Shown one piece after another: positions 6,184 to 8,179 of a stretch of DNA of 8,179 bases (positions within the stretch are counted from its first letter, which is position 1; every line of letters begins with the position of its first letter). Where the stretch lies: positions 1 through 8,179 of the forward strand of contig JAGPFT010000108.1 of the NCBI GenBank assembly GCA_018056405.1. The letters are read 5' to 3'. A program made the position numbers and the translations under genes. Source of the DNA: Anaerolineae bacterium (GTDB lineage Bacteria; Chloroflexota; Anaerolineae; Aggregatilineales; Aggregatilineaceae). The notes beneath the pieces are model-generated. The model was given only the letters and a program-made list of their open reading frames with translations. It had not been told where the DNA came from and made no database searches.

Positions 6184-7202
6184 AGGCGGCGCGCTCTGCG
6201 TCTGCCAGTGAGGTACAGCACCACCGACGCAAGCAGCGCCGCCAGCCCCACCAGGGTGAGCGCCGTTCCCGTCTGATCGTCGCCGGAGGGGGCAGCGCGC
6301 TCTTCGGCCTGACTCGCCGCGCTGAGCGATTCTGCCTCTGTAGCGCTGGCGGGCAGCGCATTGTCCGTTGCTTCGCTGGTCTGCGTTGGTCCCCCGGTGG
6401 GAGTCGGCTCGACCTCCAGTTTCTGTTGCGCAGGTGAAGGAAGAGGTTCCTGCGCTCCGTCGCGGAGCTGGCTCTCTTCGGCTGCTTCGCCTGGCGCACT
6501 TTCGGGTGCAGCGGCCATGATCCCCGGCGCGAATGTGTCCGCTTGCGGGGCGGGTGGGGGTGCGGCTGCGCCTGCGGGAGCTTCCATGCCGAGCATGGCA
6601 GCACCTTCGTCCATGTCCGGCGCGGCGTATTCAGCCGCTGCCTCGAACTCGATTGCCGGCGGTAGGGAAGCGGGGGGAGTAGCTGTCCCCACCGGAGCGG
6701 CAGCCGGGGCTGGGTGTGTGGCCGTCCTTAGCGCCTGAGGGCTTGGGCTGGCGGCGGGCGTGCCGACTGCCAGGGTTTCGCCGGTAGGCTGGAGGGCGAT
6801 CTCCAGCATAGGGCTTGCAGAGGGAGCCAACGGCGCTGCTTCCCGATCCTGGCTGGTGCTCACGAGGAGCAATCCGACGACAACCAGCACCAGCGAGGCC
6901 GCAGCACCGAGCGCGCCGGCCAGTTGGAAGGCGTTTTCGAAGGCCAGAGCGCGCCGCCACCAGGCGACCCGCCGCCCGTACACCGCCGGGTCCAGCGCGA
7001 AGCTGCGCGGTGCTCTGAGCAATGGCAGGCTGCGCAGAAGCTGCCGGTTGGCGCGCAGGTCATGGAGAGCGACGCGCAGGCTCTCCTCGCGGGCCAGCCG
7101 TGCCTCCAACGCCCCCTTGTCCGGTCCGGCCAGTTCGCCGTCCAGGTAGGCGGAGAGTAACTCAAGGTCGCGCTCGGAGAGCGGGCTGTGAAGTTCTGAC
7201 AT
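6180..7202 (-). CDS. Anti-sigma-factor-like membrane protein
   Basis: This is a 340-residue probable regulator of the ECF sigma factor encoded directly upstream. Residues 8-60 are a helical, charged N-terminal domain (LSAYLDGELAG at 16-26, then heptad-like Leu/Ala/Arg helices) typical of the anti-sigma domain fold. It has no cysteine at all, so it lacks the HxxxCxxC zinc site of ZAS-type anti-sigmas. A first membrane helix lies at about 93-115. The segment of about 195 residues after it is Pro/Ala/Ser/Thr/Glu-rich low-complexity sequence without a recognisable domain, probably extracytoplasmic. A second hydrophobic helix (313-332) ends in the basic tail RRRARRL. With both ends cytoplasmic, the loop would be exposed outside. 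The start is the only possible one, since TGA occurs 12 codons upstream with no other initiator between. The ribosome site is weak (CGAG), suggesting coupling to the sigma gene 49 nt upstream. The function is inferred from domain shape and position. Confidence 0.82.
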   Translation of the reverse strand: MSELHSPLSERDLELLSAYLDGELAGPDKGALEARLAREESLRVALHDLRANRQLLRSLPLLRAPRSFALDPAVYGRRVAWWRRALAFENAFQLAGALGAAASLVLVVVGLLLVSTSQDREAAPLAPSASPMLEIALQPTGETLAVGTPAASPSPQALRTATHPAPAAAPVGTATPPASLPPAIEFEAAAEYAAPDMDEGAAMLGMEAPAGAAAPPPAPQADTFAPGIMAAAPESAPGEAAEESQLRDGAQEPLPSPAQQKLEVEPTPTGGPTQTSEATDNALPASATEAESLSAASQAEERAAPSGDDQTGTALTLVGLAALLASVVLYLTGRRRARRL

Positions 7203-7251
7203 GCGGGTTTGCTCGGTCTCTACAACACTTCTGTCTCACCTGTGCGGCGAG

Positions 7252-7845
7252 TCATTCATCCTTAAGACGGTACTCCGCTGGCAAAAGTTCCCTCACGGCG
7301 CGCAGACAATCGCGCAGGCGGCCCCGCGCCCGGCTCAGCCGCGACTTGACCGTGCCCACCGGCCAGCCGGTGATCGCTGCGATCTCGTGGTAGGCGTATT
7401 CCTCCACGTCGGAGAGCACGGCGACCACGCGCTGATCGTCCGGCAGCGCGTCGAGGCAGTGCTGGATGGCGGCCTGAAGCTCAACACGCTGGGCGTGCTG
7501 CTCCGGGTTTTCTTGGTGGCTTTGCAGGGTTGAGTCGTTTGCTGGCTGGGTCTCCTGCAGGTCGTCGAGCGACGTGACGGGCTGACGGCGCTGGCGGCGC
7601 AGTTCGTCATAGCAGGCGTTGGTGACGATGCGCATCAGCCACGACTTGAAGTGCTCGCCGCGAAACTGGTGCAGCTTCTGAAAAGCGGCGATGAATGCTT
7701 CCTGAGTGGCATCGGCGGCGGAGTCGGGATGGCCCAGGATGCGGTAGGCGACGGTGAAGGCCGTGTCCTGGTAGCAGAGCACTAGCTCGTTGAAGGCGTG
7801 GACATCGCCGCGCCTGGCAGCCTGGATCAGATGGCTTTCCTGCAT
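7252..7845 (-). CDS. RNA polymerase sigma factor, ECF subfamily
   Basis: This 197-residue group 4 (extracytoplasmic function) sigma factor directs RNA polymerase to stress or envelope promoters. Region 2 spans about 8-88. It includes the polymerase-binding DATQEAFIAAFQKL (45-58) and the -10-recognising FKSWLMRIVTNACYDELRRQRR (66-87). A polar, Gln-rich linker (about 89-120) is followed by region 4 (about 121-182), where LPDDQR precedes the -35-binding helix-turn-helix YHEIAAITGWPVGTVKSRLSRARGRL. Regions 1.1 and 3 are absent, as is typical. The ATG at 7845 is backed by an AGGGG site 6 nt upstream. It is the first gene of a probable operon with the anti-sigma (49-nt gap) and the Nudix gene. ECF systems commonly control their own promoter, but I could not find a convincing GGAAC/CGTC-type promoter in the upstream repeats. 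The ECF subgroup was not assigned. Confidence 0.96.
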   Translation of the reverse strand: MQESHLIQAARRGDVHAFNELVLCYQDTAFTVAYRILGHPDSAADATQEAFIAAFQKLHQFRGEHFKSWLMRIVTNACYDELRRQRRQPVTSLDDLQETQPANDSTLQSHQENPEQHAQRVELQAAIQHCLDALPDDQRVVAVLSDVEEYAYHEIAAITGWPVGTVKSRLSRARGRLRDCLRAVRELLPAEYRLKDE

Positions 7846-7851
7846 GGTACG

Positions 7852-7856
7852 CCCCT
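7852..7856 (-). promoter_or_regulatory. Ribosome binding site of the ECF sigma gene
   Basis: AGGGG on the minus strand lies 6 nt before the ATG at 7845. It supports this start for the sigma factor. Confidence 0.55.
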
Positions 7857-7883
7857 GGCGGGCTGGCCGTCCGCCCGGCCTGG

Positions 7884-8010
7884 CGGCTGTGGGTGCATCT
7901 CGTTATGGTGCGAGTCTGGGCTTGTAGGGGCGGGTTGCGAAACCCGCCCCTACCAAGGGCTGCATTACCCAAGACCCGCAATGCACCCCGACGGCTGTGG
8001 GTGCATTCGG
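7884..8010. repeat. GGGTGCAT-type direct and inverted repeats
   Basis: The 15-mer CGGCTGTGGGTGCAT occurs at 7884-7898 and again at 7992-8006. Between them, AATGCACCC (7980-7988) is the inverse of GGGTGCATT (7999-8007). With a single bulged base the latter two extend to a 12-bp stem (7976-7988 with 7999-8010). ATGCACCC (7981-7988) can also pair with the first copy, at 7891-7898, enclosing the palindrome at 7921-7957. The arrangement allows two alternative folds that use the same arm. Confidence 0.8.
7921..7957. repeat. Perfect GC-rich palindrome with GCGA tetraloop
   Basis: GTAGGGGCGGGTT (7924-7936) and AACCCGCCCCTAC (7941-7953) form a perfect 13-bp stem around GCGA. Three more pairs (CTT/AAG, 7921-7923 with 7955-7957) follow past one bulged base. 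Read on the plus strand, the loop is a GNRA-type tetraloop. Similar GTAGGGGCGGGTT palindromes are, from memory, frequent intergenic repeats in Chloroflexota genomes. There is no U-run, so it is not an obvious terminator. Confidence 0.85.
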
Positions 8011-8041
8011 ATTTGGGGGCAGGTGCAGAGATCGGTTGCAG

Positions 8042-8139
8042 ACCTCACCCCCCGGCCCCCTCTCCATATACGGAGAGGGGGAGTAAGTATCTGGCTCAGT
8101 TCCCTCTCCGCGTGTGGAGAGGGGATTGAGGGGTGAGGT
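8042..8139 (+). repeat. Double-hairpin dispersed repeat with closing stem (copy 2)
   Basis: A closing stem, ACCTCACCCC (8042-8051) with GGGGTGAGGT (8130-8139), encloses two hairpins. CCCCCTCTCC (8056-8065) pairs with GGAGAGGGGG (8072-8081), and CTCAGTTCCCTCTCC (8095-8109) pairs with GGAGAGGGGATTGAG (8116-8130). The second has 15 pairs including two G-U pairs, with a GCGTGT loop. The whole can fold as a three-way junction. It is the better preserved of two copies in this window; the other is inverted at 4401-4505. Its six-frame translations are Pro/Arg/Gly-rich and should not be taken as genes. Confidence 0.88.
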
Positions 8140-8142
8140 ACA

Positions 8143-8155
8143 CCCGCGCAGCGGG
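8143..8155. repeat. Small hairpin next to the dispersed repeat
   Basis: CCCGC (8143-8147) and GCGGG (8151-8155) form a 5-bp stem around GCA, followed by CTTCT. It is short and may be part of the neighbouring repeat array or chance in GC-rich DNA. Confidence 0.3.
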
Positions 8156-8179
8156 CTTCTCAACCGGTCCCTCACAGAG

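Larger units (their letters stand above)
7846..8179. other. 334-bp repeat-filled region upstream of the ECF sigma gene
   Basis: No gene is supportable here. Apart from the sigma ribosome site, the stretch consists of GGGTGCAT-type repeats, a 13-bp perfect palindrome, a 98-nt multi-hairpin element and a small terminal hairpin (8143-8155). The sigma promoter must lie in or beyond this repeat array. Scanning the minus strand I found no good -35/-10 pair of housekeeping or ECF type. Confidence 0.7.

Noticed and set aside
6276..6340. The anti-sigma C-terminus as a sortase/LPXTG-type sorting signal
   Set aside because: A hydrophobic helix plus Arg tail is present, but no LPXTG-like motif precedes it. 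A plain second membrane helix explains it more simply.
6361..6738. Plus-strand frame of 125 codons opposite the anti-sigma gene
   Set aside because: It is the complement of the Pro/Ala-rich low-complexity segment. The translation is Ala/Gly/Ser-rich without domains, and the minus-strand frame is longer and fits the sigma operon.
7884..8139. A CRISPR array or tandem repeat system
   Set aside because: Repeats are of different types, only two copies of each are seen, and there is no regular repeat-spacer periodicity and no cas gene.
7798..8175. Short frames on both strands across the repeats upstream of the sigma gene
   Set aside because: The translations are Pro/Arg/Gly-rich and follow the palindromic repeats. 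There is no ribosome site or conserved domain, and the overlap with perfect inverted repeats argues for non-coding DNA.

Overview
The window is high-GC bacterial DNA with two blocks of ordinary genes separated by repeat-rich spacers. The best guess for the source is a member of the Chloroflexota (Anaerolineae-like). This rests on the style of the Nuo subunits (an enlarged His-rich NuoL loop), a sigma/anti-sigma pair of familiar Chloroflexota style, and GC-rich palindromic intergenic repeats of a kind common in that phylum. It is an inference; no 16S or other phylogenetic marker is present.

Block 1 (1-4293, plus strand) is the end of a respiratory complex I operon in the canonical order nuoL (5' end cut by the window) - nuoM - nuoN. 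The spacers are 18 and 12 nt, each with a Shine-Dalgarno-like sequence. All three products are antiporter-like, proton-pumping membrane subunits, and the channel Lys/Glu/His residues that I could align by motif are present. A probable intrinsic terminator lies 28 nt after nuoN (4321-4349).

The spacer 4294-4729 holds that terminator, a degenerate double-hairpin repeat in inverse orientation (about 4401-4505) with a four-run G-quadruplex motif, a plausible sigma-70-type promoter (4559-4587) and a hairpin in the leader of the next gene.

Block 2 starts with a plus-strand gene for a membrane-anchored short-chain dehydrogenase/reductase (4730-5638). Only 17 nt away, and convergent to it, lies the end of a minus-strand three-gene cluster. 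In transcription order this encodes an ECF sigma factor (7845-7252), a two-TM anti-sigma-like protein with a long Pro/Ala-rich extracytoplasmic segment (7202-6180), and a zinc-ribbon Nudix hydrolase (6183-5656) whose start overlaps the anti-sigma stop as ATGA. The likely logic is a membrane-sensed stress switch co-expressed with a nucleotide-pool or cofactor hydrolase.

The region upstream of the sigma gene (7846-8179) has no gene. It is built almost entirely of palindromic repeats: a 13-bp hairpin with a GCGA tetraloop inside GGGTGCAT-type repeats, then a 98-nt element that can fold as a three-way junction. The latter is the same family, in opposite orientation, as the copy at 4401-4505.

I see no convincing undescribed defence or mobile system. 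The points most worth checking are the two oppositely oriented repeats bracketing block 2, and the unusual anti-sigma with its coupled Nudix gene.
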